Assembly (NCBI GenBank): GCA_039602395.1
Contig: JBCNJP010000007.1
Location: forward strand, 99,154,772-99,218,771
Source of the DNA: Deinandra increscens subsp. villosa
Taxonomy: Eukaryota > Streptophyta > Magnoliopsida > Asterales > Asteraceae
Direction: 5' to 3'
Length of the DNA stretch: 64,000 nucleotides
A program made the position numbers and the translations under genes. Under the pieces are notes generated by a model. It saw only the letters and a program-made list of their open reading frames with translations, ran no database searches and had not been told where the DNA came from. Positions within the stretch are counted from its first letter, which is position 1. Each line of letters starts with the position of its first letter. This document shows positions 1 through 11,779 of this stretch, in pieces.

Positions 1-126
1 TCCGTTAAGAATTTAGTGAGTTATGACTTGTCAAAGTCGGTTAATTTTTTGGACAGATTCTATCCGAAAGCGTGGAATGCAATTGATGATTTAAAAGCGA
101 TTATTGACTATGTACACGACTATTAA
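1..126 (+). CDS. C-terminal tail of an unrecognised ORF, cut by the window edge
   Basis: Frame 1 is open from the first base for 41 codons and ends in TAA at 124-126. The peptide is mixed in composition (it contains FLDRFYPKAWNAIDDLKAII) and does not look like low-complexity read-through, but I do not recognise the family. It could be the end of a gene or of a transposon protein whose body lies to the left. The DNA just downstream is noncoding. Confidence 0.3.
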   Translation, partial: SVKNLVSYDLSKSVNFLDRFYPKAWNAIDDLKAIIDYVHDY

Positions 127-1196
127 TCATCATAGAACGATTTTACAGCAGCAAACAACAATTATAAACATCTATTACAGATCATATGCACACAATAACA
201 TCCCAATCGATCCACAAACATGTCACATACGACAATCATGGTCATCTAATTACACTACAAGTAAACATCATCATCTACACATAGAATTTCGAATCTTAAT
301 CAAGGTTATACATTGGTTTGCGAATGACTGAGTGTAGATGAAAGGAGTGTGTTGCTCATGACTTTAACCTCCTAGACTCTTGATCGCGATCAATGGATGG
401 AAATCGATTTGTGCGAGAGTGTTTGGTGGGTGTCGACGTAAAAAGGGAGGGAGGGAGGGAGGGGGAGACCACGGTTGGAAGGAGGAGGAAGAGGGATATA
501 GGTTTTTCTAGTCTTTTAGGTTTTGCAAGTAATGAAAATTAAAACACAAGGCTTATTGTTATGACTAGCCACTAGACCAAGGCTCGATCCATTCTACGAA
601 TTCGGTTAAGAGTTTCACAACGGGGACATGTTTCGAAATTTTAGACACAAAGCAAGACTAAAGCTCACTGAATATAAGTTATGCGGTGTATAAGTTAGTC
701 GATTTCAAGAACTACGTATTGCATGCTATCATTATCAAATCACTAACAATTTATTCTAAGTCATGAAATTCTAATAACACATACTTAGCATAAAATCATG
801 ACCACATAGTTCCATTTACACATAGGTTCACATAGAATCATATAACATAAGTTGTTCCAGGTACTTTCGGTAGATTTATGTTTTGTTTAAACGATCAACC
901 AACGCTCGGGGACGGTCTCGGTAAAGAAGACACACATGACATGTAACAGATAACGGAGTTAACTTGGGAATTTGTTAGTTGGCACATAAACTGTTAGTTA
1001 TGAAGACGGAGGGAGGGTTGAATTGGAGATTGTGGAGAATAGTAGATTTTAGAATAGGTCCGAATTAGGGTTTTAGATTTTGGGAACTGGTTGGGTATCT
1101 CCATATTCAACATAACGTAGTAGAATGGTGATGTAGTGGTGACATCGATTTTAATAGGAATGTCACTAGAGTTTTCGATCTTTGAGTAGGGAGGTG
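127..1196. other. Noncoding stretch with a G-rich tract
   Basis: No convincing coding frame. Read on the minus strand, about 380-560 looks like a C/T-rich 5' leader of the kind found in the transcribed part of Gypsy LTRs, so this may be a worn LTR; no LTR ends could be set. A tract of GGG repeats lies at 445-465 (plus strand). Confidence 0.3.
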
Positions 1197-1589
1197 TGTT
1201 GGGCTATACATTATGAGGCATGAACATTAGATTAGGCTAACATTGATTTGGGCTTGCTATGATTACGACTTGGACTTATTGGGCCTGTTCTTCTAGTGGG
1301 TTTACGATTGGACTAGGGTTTTTGTAATGGGTAGTATAAATACCCAAGTAGTTTATGATTTCTCCTAGTTCTTGATTACGATTTCCAGCCACCTTTTGTG
1401 TATTTATGATCGTGAACTCATATTATAGAAGATTGATCTAGTTTCATTCAAGATTTGATTGTGTTTGTTGTGTTCTTCATTTCAAATCATGTCTCTTTCA
1501 TCATCTTCTTTTCGAATCACTCACAAACGAGGTTTCCGCACTCGTTTGTGTTTACGATATCGTGTTTGATTGTTGTTTCGGGACCAACA
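1197..1589 (+). repeat. 5' LTR of the Copia element
   Basis: A 393 bp stretch begins TGTTGGGC and ends CCAACA, with a plant tRNA-Met primer-binding site two bases later. A TATAAATA box lies at 1335-1342, followed by a T/C-rich leader. No second copy is present, so age cannot be estimated. Confidence 0.75.
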
Positions 1590-1591
1590 AT

Positions 1592-1604
1592 TGGTATCAG
1601 AGCT
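1592..1604 (+). promoter_or_regulatory. Primer-binding site (initiator tRNA-Met type)
   Basis: TGGTATCAGAGCT directly follows the LTR end. It is the usual complement of the 3' end of plant initiator tRNA-Met, used to start minus-strand cDNA synthesis. Confidence 0.85.
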
Positions 1605-2029
1605 AAGAATCATCTGATTCGAGGTTCCACGATATTGGATTCGAGTGTTTGGCTGGAAAAAGTGGAAGCTTGCTGTTGTTATTGGTGTTTACGACATTTT
1701 CTGGGTTGTTCTTGCTGATTACGATTGGTGTTCTTCATCTGATTGGTGTTTACGACTTCAAGACTGGATCTTTAAGTGTTTACGATCGTGTTTACGACTC
1801 GGCGTTGTGTTTACGACTTCAAGACTCGTTTTTTAGGTGTTTACGACCTCGATTACGATCCGGAAGTGTTTCCGACAGCGTTCACGATCGGAATTGAGAT
1901 TACGATTGAGATTACGATCAGGAAGGGATTACGATTTCGTTTACGATCCGCTAGCCTGTCATATCGTAAACTGGTGTTTACGATCGGAAACTCATACTTG
2001 GACAAGTTTTTTTTTCCTAAGCTTTCATT

Positions 2030-3469
2030 ATGGATTTCGAACCGAGCATGTACCAAAAACTGGACTTTGAGATTGGATCGACTACTCGTCCTCCTAGACT
2101 CACATCTGCTGATAACTTTCTTGAGTGGAAATACAGATTTCAAAACCATTTGAAAAGTGTTGATTTGAGACTTTGGAGATCAGTTGTCAATGGACCGTTC
2201 ATTCCCACACACACTGAAGCAGGAAAGATTGGAGTAGTAAAGACTGAAGCAGAATACTCGGATGATGATTGAGAAATATGCAACAAGGACGAGAGAGCTT
2301 ATGCTATTATGACAATGGCATTAACCCCTGAGATTGCACAAGGATTTAAGAAGTACAAAACTGCAAAGAAACTATGGGATGCTCTGTTGGTGGCATATGA
2401 AGGAAATCCTGATATCAAGGCAAGCCGCAAACAGATGTTGAAGAAAAAGTTCAATCTATTCAATCACATTCAGGGAGAGTCATTTGAAGCTCAAGTTCAA
2501 AGATTTGTATCCTTAATTGCTGAAATGTCAAGCTATGAAGTTGAACCCGAACATGAGGATAAGAATCTGAAACTCTTGAACAGTTTACCCAAGAACTGGA
2601 ATACCAACATTTCAATCATCAAAGATAACAACAAGCTGGATGAGTTAACTGTTGATGAGCTTATTAACAAATTGAAGTCAAAGCTGATTGATGATAAACA
2701 GAGAGAGCTGAATCATTTAAGTTCACTCAGTATGGCAGGAAAACTGAATCAGGCTCTCTTATTTGAAGAAGTAGGATTAAAGCAAGCTGGAAGTTCGTCT
2801 GGAAATTATTCAAGTGCTAACAGAAAGTCAACTGCATTCGTGGCACGATCTCAAGCAAGTTCTAGTGGAATGGTCAACCCTGATGAGGCTAATGCTACCA
2901 ATGATCCCAACTTTGCCCTTGGAATGGGATTTATGAATAGTTACCATGCACTTATGGCTGGAACATTGGTACCTACTGATATGCTGTCAGGAGAACTGAA
3001 CTAGATCAATCCTGAAGATGTGGAAATGCTTGATGTTTCCTGGCAAATGGCAATGGAAGTTTTCCGCTCTAAGAAGTTTATGGCAAAAACTGGAAGGAAT
3101 GTATGGAAGGATCAGGACAAGATAAAGATGGGTTTTGATAAGAGTAAGCTCAGATGCTTCAACTGTGATGAGTACGGGCACTTTGCAAGAGAGTGTACCA
3201 AGCCAAAGAGGGAGAAACCAGAAGAGAAGAAAACTGGAGATGGTAAAGAGAAAGCAGAGACAAAGGCTTTGGTTGTGCAGGATTGTGGAGAGTATCAATG
3301 GGCTTCGCAGGTAAGGGAACTCAGTCTGACAGGTGCTATGATTGCACAGATGGAGAATAATGATGAGGAGGAACATGCATTTATGGTCACAGAGGAAAAG
3401 TCAGAAGAGAAAGAAGAGAACCTGGTTGAATTCCTGGCCTTAGACAACTTTGGAAGAATAGTGAGATAG
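2030..3469 (+). pseudogene. Copia gag (UBN2/DUF4219-like) with in-frame stops
   Basis: One reading frame runs from ATG 2030 to 3469, broken by TGA at 2270-2272 and TAG at 3002-3004. The N-terminal part (FLEWKYRFQNHLKSVDLRLW) and the middle (AYEGNPDIKASRKQMLKKKF) are the alpha-helical capsid region of plant Copia gag. CFNCDEYGHFAREC near 3157-3200 is the CCHC zinc knuckle that binds RNA. After it come K/E-rich segments and a terminal TAG. Both internal stops look like single-base changes in an otherwise collinear protein, so this was a functional gag that decayed by point mutation. Confidence 0.75.
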
Positions 3470-3480
3470 AATTATTTGAT

Positions 3481-4173
3481 ATGCAATGTTCTAGAAGTTC
3501 GTTTAAGGGTAGATGGGAAAAGAGTGAGGAGAAACTTAAAGCTCAAAATTTGGATATAGAGAAATACCAAGCTCTTGCCTCTGAGAAGTCTGTCCTGTAT
3601 GACAATGCTAAGTTAGAAATTGCTAAGCTTAGGAAGCAGGTAGATGAACTTACACATCAGAACAATGAGTTGCAAGTAAAATTAGATGTGAATCAAATGA
3701 GAAACAAAAGAATGCTTAAAGCTGGTAAGGCTCTGTCCAACTGCATAACCGATGTTAGATTTGGTAAGGATAAAGGAGGAATAGGAATTAGTTTTTCTGA
3801 AAAGAATAAGAATAATGTTCCTCAACCTGTGCCTAGAGATATAATAGGTATGATCTATGAGAAGCATCAGGTAGATAGATCTGAATCAGAAATGCATGAA
3901 GCAGGACCTCCCATAGATAGTGTTTTGATTGGTGTGAAACCCATGACAGATGAGGAGTTAGAAAATGAGAAACATATGACCTATGGTTTGGGTAATCAGT
4001 TTCAATCAGTAACATTCACATGTGAATCGGGTTCATCTCAGGAATCATTAAACGATAATGTTAGTTCTTCTGATGTTTTTGTTTCTTGTGCAGATGAAGT
4101 AGGGATCAAAGATGTTTCTGAGAAGGATGCTGAATGTTTGAGGGTTAAAGAATGTCATGAGTCTAGTAGTTCA
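3481..4173 (+). pseudogene. Copia gag C-terminal coiled-coil region, frameshifted and truncated
   Basis: This frame continues the gag region in another phase, so a frameshift lies near 3470-3481. About residues 12-80 are a heptad-rich coiled coil (EKLKAQNLDIEKYQALASEK, KLEIAKLRKQVDELTHQNNE). The rest is acidic and Ser-rich and includes CHESSSSCD just before the break. Similar coiled-coil extensions occur in gag of some plant Copia lineages. The frame stays open past 4173 only because the next element happens to read through; codons after about 4174 are not part of this protein. Confidence 0.6.
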
Positions 4174-7100
4174 TGTGACACCCGGCGAAAAAAATCAGGT
4201 AATTCGGTACAAACACGAACACGAACGATTGTTTATATCAAATATCCATGCATTCATACATCTACTAGGACTTTTAGATGTGTTATTGGGTTCACAAACA
4301 TTCACGCACGAGTCGAGTCGGTCCTGAACGTACGTTGGTTGATAAGTTAAGAAAACGCTAAACAAACGAACATACATTGTATAACTCATAGTTTTATGAT
4401 TTTATGTGAAACCACATGCAAATTGATTTATACATCTACGATCCTATGTGATTTTATTTGTTGTTTGTGTTTCACAAATCATGATACAAACTAGTTACTT
4501 GTAAACTGAATCCTACGTAATCAAAACGGTAGAATAATCATTATTAGACATGCATACAAGTTAAGCTCTAAGTGAAACTTTGAAGGGACTTGGAGGGCCT
4601 TAGTGTAACACTAATTTTGAAATCCTAAAAACTCTCTATGACTCCATCAAACCCACGTACACCTCCTGATTTCCCTAAAAAATTGGCAGCCCACTCCCCT
4701 GATCCATCGTAACTTCCTCCCTTCCCTTTTTGCGATACACCTCTCCCTCTCCTCCTCTGCCATCGAAGACCCGAGTCTCCCAGCCACTCCACTCGAGTTT
4801 GAAGGCCACCAAGGGCTGCTGAACAGCCTCCCAAGTCGCACACAGTCCCAGGAGGCAAGCATATTTAAGCCAACGAAGGTAATCCTCCCCTTTGCGATCC
4901 TTGTGTTCATTCGAAAACCCTAATGGGTTTAGTCATGTTTTTGATGTTGTTCGTGCCTAGAGAAAGCGTTATTAGATTATGATTTTATGAAATAAAATGT
5001 TGGTGATTAGAAAATCGATGGGTAGATCATTCTGGGTCAAAAACTCAAATTAGTTTATATGATGGAATGTTGATTACATGGCTGTAAATGCCTCTTACAT
5101 GGAGTTATTATTGCATGCTACATGTACTGATTTGTGTCATGATGACTCATGAGATTAATTAAGGTTGTAGATGCTTAATAGATGATGTTTGATCTATTAT
5201 AATGTGGTTGTAGCTGTTGTAATTATGACATTACACATACAAAATTCTATGAACTTATAATGACACATGTGAAAAGTAGAGGCATTATATGAGTTCTTGC
5301 TGTAGTGATGAAGTTTAGGACATAGTGATGAAGTTTAGGACGCCTAAAAATCTGATTTTGTCATGTGTTTTCACTGATATAGATGTTAAAAAGTATTGAT
5401 TAAAATCTTATGGGGTTTAGAACTCATATAAACAACCAAATAAATTATTTATGCAAGCCTAGATATGACCCGTTTTTGGGACAGCTTGCTGTCAGAAAAT
5501 TTAACCAACTTCGGAACATCATAACTCACCCAATTTTTTTCGGAATTGTGTGATTCTTTTTGTAGAATAAATTTTAATGTGTTATCTTTCAATTCCAGGT
5601 GGTGGCACTCAAAGAAACAGATGTTTTAACCTCCATTCTGCCACCACAAGTTCAGTGCGCAAACAACCCCATTTTTCTGGTACATGAATACAATTTAATT
5701 TATTTGGGCATGTTAAGCTAAGCTTTAAATTGAGACCCTTTCTTGAATGTGACTATTATACATGTATGTTGCTGGAAATAAAGTTTAGGAATTTATCCAT
5801 ATGTGAAGGGTCATGTAATTGGGTGATCTTAGGAGCCTACTTAGTGACATTAAATCATTGAAGTGTATGTATGTGTCCAACTTGTCAAATTGAAAAGTTT
5901 GACCATGACTCCAGAACGACAAAATGCAGGTCCTAACATGATAAGGCAGTCCAGTATGCAGAAGAAATCAATCACATGAGAATTCATATACTAAAACGAG
6001 TCAACATAAAGTTGGTGAGTTCACAGGTTTAGATAGCATGGATGTAAGAGTTTGATAACAAAGTTTGATTTAATCATTCCATCGTTTGACAATTCGTTTA
6101 GATACAGTTTTATAAATTACCATGAACCTTGAATACCGAAACTAACTGATTACCCACTCATGATACTATGTCCAACACTACCGCATGGCCATATATAACT
6201 GTATGTACTCTCTTGCCTATTAAAACGGAGTCAGGATTGGAGCTACCAATCAGAGCAGGGGCGTTAACCCAATAGATCTATCCACGAGTCATCGTTTCTG
6301 TTTGTAAATTAATTGGATTCAATAAATAGTAGGGTTTCATCATAGCATGAACAAGCATGATACAATAGGATATGGACTAGAAAAGCTCATGTAATTAATA
6401 AGGTAACAAGTAATCTATTTGTCACGCAATGATTTTGGTTGTATGAATTCTCCCCCAAGTATTAAAACAGTTAAAGAAAAGGGGCCGTGAAAATTCACCT
6501 GAATGTTACGATTCAGGCAGTGAAGCGGAACAAGTAAGTAGTCCTATACAACGTTATAAGACATCTTAGGATATAGAAATTGGGTTGACATCTAAGTCAC
6601 TCCAATTTGGTTGGTCAAGAAGTCTTGGTGTTATGGTAACCCGGTGTTATGATACGATATCGTTGACCTTAAGGATACATTTATTGAAAATAAATATTTA
6701 TTGCGCGATAATTAAAATATTAATTATATCCATGATAAATATTAGTTTAGAAATAGTTTATATTTCCAAATAATTATCATATGAGTTTAAAGGACTTTTA
6801 TAGGAAGATATGACAGTGTAAGGTCAAAACACGCTTTTTGTCGGTTTTAGCCGTATTTCACGATTTTATCAAAAATGACTAAGGCAATTGACCACATAAA
6901 GAAATATACATTTATTTTCATCAACATGATCATAACAAATCAGAAATTACAAGTTCAAGAGTTCACTTTCCTAGTTTTGTCAGTTTTGTCGGTATGTGTC
7001 CGATTTAGCCGGTTTTGATCCTGTGACTCGTTCTAAGGCTTTGTAACTTACCAAAACACTTTGTAAATGTGTCTTAAGTCATTTTAGGTCTCTAAAAGTG

Positions 7101-8914
7101 TTCCAAATCAGTTGTGACCTTTATTTGTATATCTTTACAAAAATGGGTTTTCCGGGCCCATAAAGTGTCCGTTTTTGTCCCGTTTTCCCCAAATTTAGCT
7201 ATTTTCAAAAGGGATCTTGTACTAGGGTTTTTATGGCTAAAAACATACTTTATAATCACTTTAAAATAGGTCAAAGTTTCTGTCCAAAATTTTTCCTAAT
7301 TTATCTATAGTTTCCTCAACTTTTTAGTAGGTTATTTTTATAGATTTAGCCGTCCAAACATATCAATAAGTCGTATGGTGCTATCCATAACCTCCTAACA
7401 TGTCAAAATTTAGGATACAGGGTTTTAAAGAGTCATAAATTTTGGATCTAGTGGTTTATACACAAAACCAAGGCACATTGTACACATATTAGCATCATAA
7501 CACTAGATTTTCTTTAGATCTATATAATGTGGCATACGAGGGGTTCAAAATACATGTAATCACTAGTATAAACATAAGATTTACTAGATCTAACAAGAGT
7601 ATGAACAAACATGTAGGTTATTATCCTCATAGAAGAAAATATAATTTTAAAGTCACCATTTTAACCAAGACTTGCCAAAGGGAGTGTTAGACGCATACAA
7701 TGAGATCATCTAACATGAAAATCTAGTAGAAAAGTAAGAAATGAGTTCTACTAACTTGAGAAAACCACAAATGAGTGATGGAGGCTTGATCTTGCTTCCT
7801 TGAGTCTCCTAGTAGCTTTGATCTTCAAGAGTTCTAGAGTTTTGATGAAGGAGGCTAGAGAGAGAGAGTAGAGAGAGAGAGGGCGACGGGTTTGGAGAGG
7901 GAGAGGGAAAGAGTGTGTGTTTGATGGTGGGAGGAAAATGAAAGTTCTCTAGGGTTTCTACTTTAAGGTTCTTTATATAGTACACAAAGAAAAGGAAAGA
8001 AAACAAGTAAAAGGGTTTGGTTAACAAGAGGTGGAGGGTGGTGGTTTGTGGGTGAGGAACCGACAGGGGGCGGGGGCGGCTCTTGTGGTTCATGGGAGAG
8101 GAGTAAAAGGGTAGTGGTACATGCTAGTGGTTTAGGGTGGTGGAATTAGTACAAGCAAAAGGTGATGTGAGGTTTAAGGTTGTGTAGGTGATGATTATGA
8201 GGTACATGATGAATAGTTATTGCTTTATTGTTGGATGATTAGTAGGTGATTAGGAAAAAGGTGGTGAATGGTTACTAGAAATTGATTAAGAGGTGGTTCG
8301 GGTGTCGGTTTGAGCCATGATCGAGGACGGTTTGATAGGCTCAAAAGTGACAACGATATTGATCATGCATGGCGTGGATGTGCATGGTGATTAACGAGTC
8401 GAGTTCAAGAAAATTAGAAATGATAACAAGTCTTGTTTAAAGTCAAATGGTGTTAAACGATGAAAAACATTTACGTTGATTGTTTATACAAAAACCTAAT
8501 GGTTTTCCGTTATAAAAATACTAAGCGTTAAAATGATTTATTATTGGACGTAGTCGGTAAATAAATGAATAAACGTTATTGTTCATTGATTATCTTACGT
8601 CAAATAATATTACGAAATTTGAACGTTTAGTAAAATACTCAAAGGTGACGAGGTAATATAAAAGTTCTTTTTATATTAGATTACATATATTGTTGTGAAA
8701 AATTCTTATTATTGAAGTTGCACTGATCATATATATAATATTCTTGTTTTTTAAAGGTCGATCGTCGAAATAATATTGTAGGGTTACGCCAAGACTAACG
8801 GATAGTTGCATACTACATTATCTACATTAACTAAAACACAAATTTATGCACACAGATACAGTAGATTAAGCGTTAATTTGTATAATTTGACTTGAGAAAC
8901 TTACGGGTTGTCAC
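4174..8914 (-). repeat. Gypsy LTR-like DNA, probably composite
   Basis: The right edge is a clear LTR/internal border: read on the minus strand, a purine tract (AGGGGAGAA) is followed by TGTGACAACCCG at 8914. A minus-strand TATA box (CTATATAAAG) lies at about 7973-7980, with a C/T-rich leader at 7810-7960, as in Gypsy LTRs. The left edge at 4174 starts TGTGACACCC, so the interval has inverted TGTGACA/TGTCACA ends. At 4.7 kb it is long for one LTR. A leader-like C/T-rich stretch at 4640-4880, followed by a possible GT splice donor, reads on the plus strand. Two LTR pieces in opposite directions are therefore also possible. No primer-binding site and no real ORF were found. Confidence 0.4.
7973..7980 (-). 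promoter_or_regulatory. TATA box of the minus-strand Gypsy LTR
   Basis: CTATATAA on the minus strand lies about 935 bp inside the LTR from its 5' end at 8914, just upstream of a C/T-rich leader. This position suits an LTR U3 promoter. Confidence 0.5.
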
Positions 8915-9795
8915 ATTCTCCCCTAGTTGAGAGAATTTCGTTCCGAAATTCAGACTGCGTCGTCTACGGGTGCTTGATTGGGAAAAAGATGCGGATACTT
9001 AGCTTTGAACTTGTCTTCGCGTTCCCAAGTATATTCCGATCCACGACGTGAGTTCCATCGAACTTTGACAATGGGAATTCGTCTTCGCTTTAGTTTCTTG
9101 GCTTCATGGTCAATAATTTCAGCAGGTTCCTCCACGAAGTGAAGGGTTTCGTCGATTTGGATTTCGTCAAGAGGAATAACAAGCGATCTGTCGGCAAGGC
9201 TCTTCTTCAGATTACTGACATGGAATGTGTTGTGAACACTGCTAAACTCGGCTGGCAGTTGTAGTCTGTAAAGCTACTAGTCAGATCTTTTCAAGGATCT
9301 GGAATGGACCAATGTATCTAGGGTTAAGCTTACCACGTTTACTAAAGCGGATAACACCTTTCCATGGGGATACCTTCACTAGAACCTTGTCGCCGACTTT
9401 GAATGCTAGAGGTTTTCGTCGGATGTCAGCATAGCTCTTTTGACGGTCTCGGGCGACTTTCAAATGGTTTGAATCTGGGAGACCTTTTCAGTCGTCTCGA
9501 TGACTAGTTCCGGACCGGTGATTTGGCTATCTCCAACCTCGAACCAACAGATGGGAGATCGGCACTTTCATCCATACAGTGCCTCGAATGGGGCGGCTTA
9601 AATTCTGTTATGATAACTGTTGTTATATGAAAACTCGCATAGGGGCAAGTGTTCATCCCAGTTGTTACCGAAATCGATTACGCAAGCGCGTAACATGTCT
9701 TCGAGGGTTTGGATTGTTCTTTCACTCTGGCCATCAGTCTGTGGATGGTAAGCAGTACTCATGTCTAGTTGAGTACCCAGTGCTTCATGCATTTT
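8915..9795 (-). pseudogene. Gypsy (chromovirus-type) pol 3' end: integrase and chromodomain-like tail, decayed
   Basis: On the minus strand from 9792 downward come the end of the integrase core ([20 protein letters not shown], holding the catalytic Glu region), the integrase C-terminal part ([20 protein letters not shown], 9281-9463) and a chromodomain-like end ([19 protein letters not shown], 8950-9135). Frameshifts separate the three. The protein is closely related to the intact Gypsy at 41300-43924. Everything upstream (RT, protease, gag) is missing because homology stops near 9795, shortly before the element inserted at 9867. Confidence 0.8.
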
Positions 9796-9866
9796 TATTT
9801 GATCCTACTTCAAGCTGACTAAGTTATGTGTGTTTATGCGACACCTTAAAGCTTATCCATTCATTT

Positions 9867-10238
9867 TGAAAAAGCATGTAAAGATCGATTCTATGGATGA
9901 GACGGAAGTTTTTTCATATATTGTGTTGAATGATTACATAAACCGAAGGAGTATACAAACGATTAAGCTCCGGGGGAGGTCGGACAGAACCTCCCCTCTC
10001 AACACATTGATCTGAGAAGACACTGGACAAAAACTTACAATGAAATACAAAGACTTCACTATTTATACTATTTCATTCTGGGCCGAACCTGGGACCTCCG
10101 AACCTGGAGTTCGGCCAAGGTTCGGAGCCTCCGAACCTTGAGTTCGGCCGAGGCTCGGACCCCAGACTTTGTCCACTCTCAAATCAGTCTGTTCGTCAAT
10201 TCGAACAGTAACGGCCACACAAGGTTCATACACTAACA
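9867..10238 (-). repeat. 3' LTR of the tandem TRIM-like element
   Basis: On the minus strand it begins TGTTAGTG and ends CTTTTTCA. It contains a TATAAATA box (10060-10067) and two CCGAAC/GTTCGG hairpins (10098-10114, 10131-10147). It is flanked on the left by CATTT. Confidence 0.85.
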
Positions 10239-10251
10239 AATTCCCCCTTGG
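10239..10251 (-). promoter_or_regulatory. Polypurine tract
   Basis: CCAAGGGGGAATT on the minus strand directly abuts the 3' LTR, the expected place for plus-strand priming. Confidence 0.75.
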
Positions 10252-11779
10252 ACGTTACTGTCGAATCCAGACATTGATCTTCTAGCAATCTTCAGTCAGC
10301 TTGCTGCAGACGCCTCTATCTTTAGCAAACACCCCTTGACCGAATCATCAGGTATGCAGGAAACAGCTTGCAATCTTGTACAATCACAACAATCAACAAA
10401 ATTCCCCCTTTCTTCAAGCACATCCACTGTGAGAACTTATCAATCACATAGACAGATACTTCAAACCACCGGATATGACATCAAGATGCAGGATCACTTC
10501 ATTTAATCGTCATGAATAAAAAACAAAAACCACAAACATCACTGCATTTGACAGAACTCTTCAATCTTCATCAAATTGTAATACATTCTGATCTTTATGA
10601 AAACAAACACAATCAGCATCTTCAATCATGGAAATTCCCCCTCAGCATACAATCCATCCCAATATATAACTCTGGTAAACGTATATTTCGTTGTAGACGA
10701 GAACCTCATCAAGTCTTTCGACAACTCAAGAAAGTATCGGGCATATAACAAAGAGTTCCAAACCATAACCGAAAACTTTGACGTATCGGTTCACACGAAC
10801 ATCAGAATATACCACCTTTCCATGAAGATCAAAAATTACCATCATCCCTGAACAGATTGCTTTTGAATATTCACTTTTTCAATAATGAAACTTTGAAAGT
10901 TTTTAGGGTTCCCATTTCCCCCTAAACAAGTGACATATTCAAATCTTCAATATTCTTCGGTTTGTGTAGACAAATAAACTCTGATAAACGCCATCACAAA
11001 GACTTAATTTCTCAGAATTCAAACAATCGCCTCAAAGTAATCATATCCATGTCTCCGAATCTCTGTCCATCATCAGAAACACCCGTTCATGAATCTCTGT
11101 CCATCATCAAGAACAATGACTACCCACAAACCCATTTTTTGAAATTCGATCACTAGCTCGTAACAAATATCATGATCTGGATTATCTTCAAACATAACAC
11201 CCCACAACTACCGAATCAAGGGTAAACTCGATAGCTGATCCGCTTCTTTGAAATTCCCACCTAACGGGGGTTCGGGGGCAGCGCCCCTGAGAAGCGGGGT
11301 CCAAGGGGCGGCAGCCCCTGGCGGGGTCCAAGGGGCAGAGCCCCTGGCTGGGATCGAGCTCGTCCGAACCTCCGCCGAACCTCCTCCGAACCACCTCCGA
11401 AACTGACCTTCGGACCTTGTCCGAACCTGACCTTCGGAGCCATCTCCGAACCTGACCTTCGGACCTCCGAACCTGGAGTTCGGAGCGGTTATTCCGAGCG
11501 TACTCCGAACCTGGAGTTCGGAGCGGTTACACCGAACGTGGAGTTCGGCCGAACGCGAAAAAACCAAAAAATTTCGGAAAAACTCACTAGATTCAGAATT
11601 TGATCGAATTTGAACATCCAGATGCTTCTGTTAGGTAAAAACATGACTCAGAAAGACTCGATTGATCAAAAATCAATCAGAAACACTTTCAATCACCCCT
11701 AACCGAAGGTTTAACGTCTCGAAATGAAGAAAAACGATAGATTTCCACCATAGAAAGAGCCAACAGCTCTGATACCACT
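10252..11779 (-). other. Internal region of the TRIM-like element, noncoding
   Basis: The left two thirds (10252-11012) is unique to this position and has no coding frame longer than chance. The right third (about 11013-11779) is the leader segment that recurs in every tandem unit. It contains GC-rich hairpins at 11275-11345, hairpins CCGAAC-5 nt-GTTCGG at 11467-11483, 11505-11521 and 11532-11548, and a primer-binding site near 11765-11777. Short ORFs here are a by-product of the repeated, stop-poor GC-rich sequence. Confidence 0.7.

Larger units (their letters stand above)
1197..4173 (+). mobile_element. Copia-type LTR retrotransposon, 5' part only
   Basis: The order is LTR, primer-binding site, leader, gag with a CCHC zinc knuckle and a coiled-coil tail. 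Protease, integrase, RT, RNase H and the 3' LTR are absent; homology stops at 4173, where another sequence starting TGTGACACCC begins. The insertion or rearrangement at 4174 probably separated the element from its 3' half, which I do not find elsewhere in the window. The gag frame carries several stops, so this copy is dead. Confidence 0.75.
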
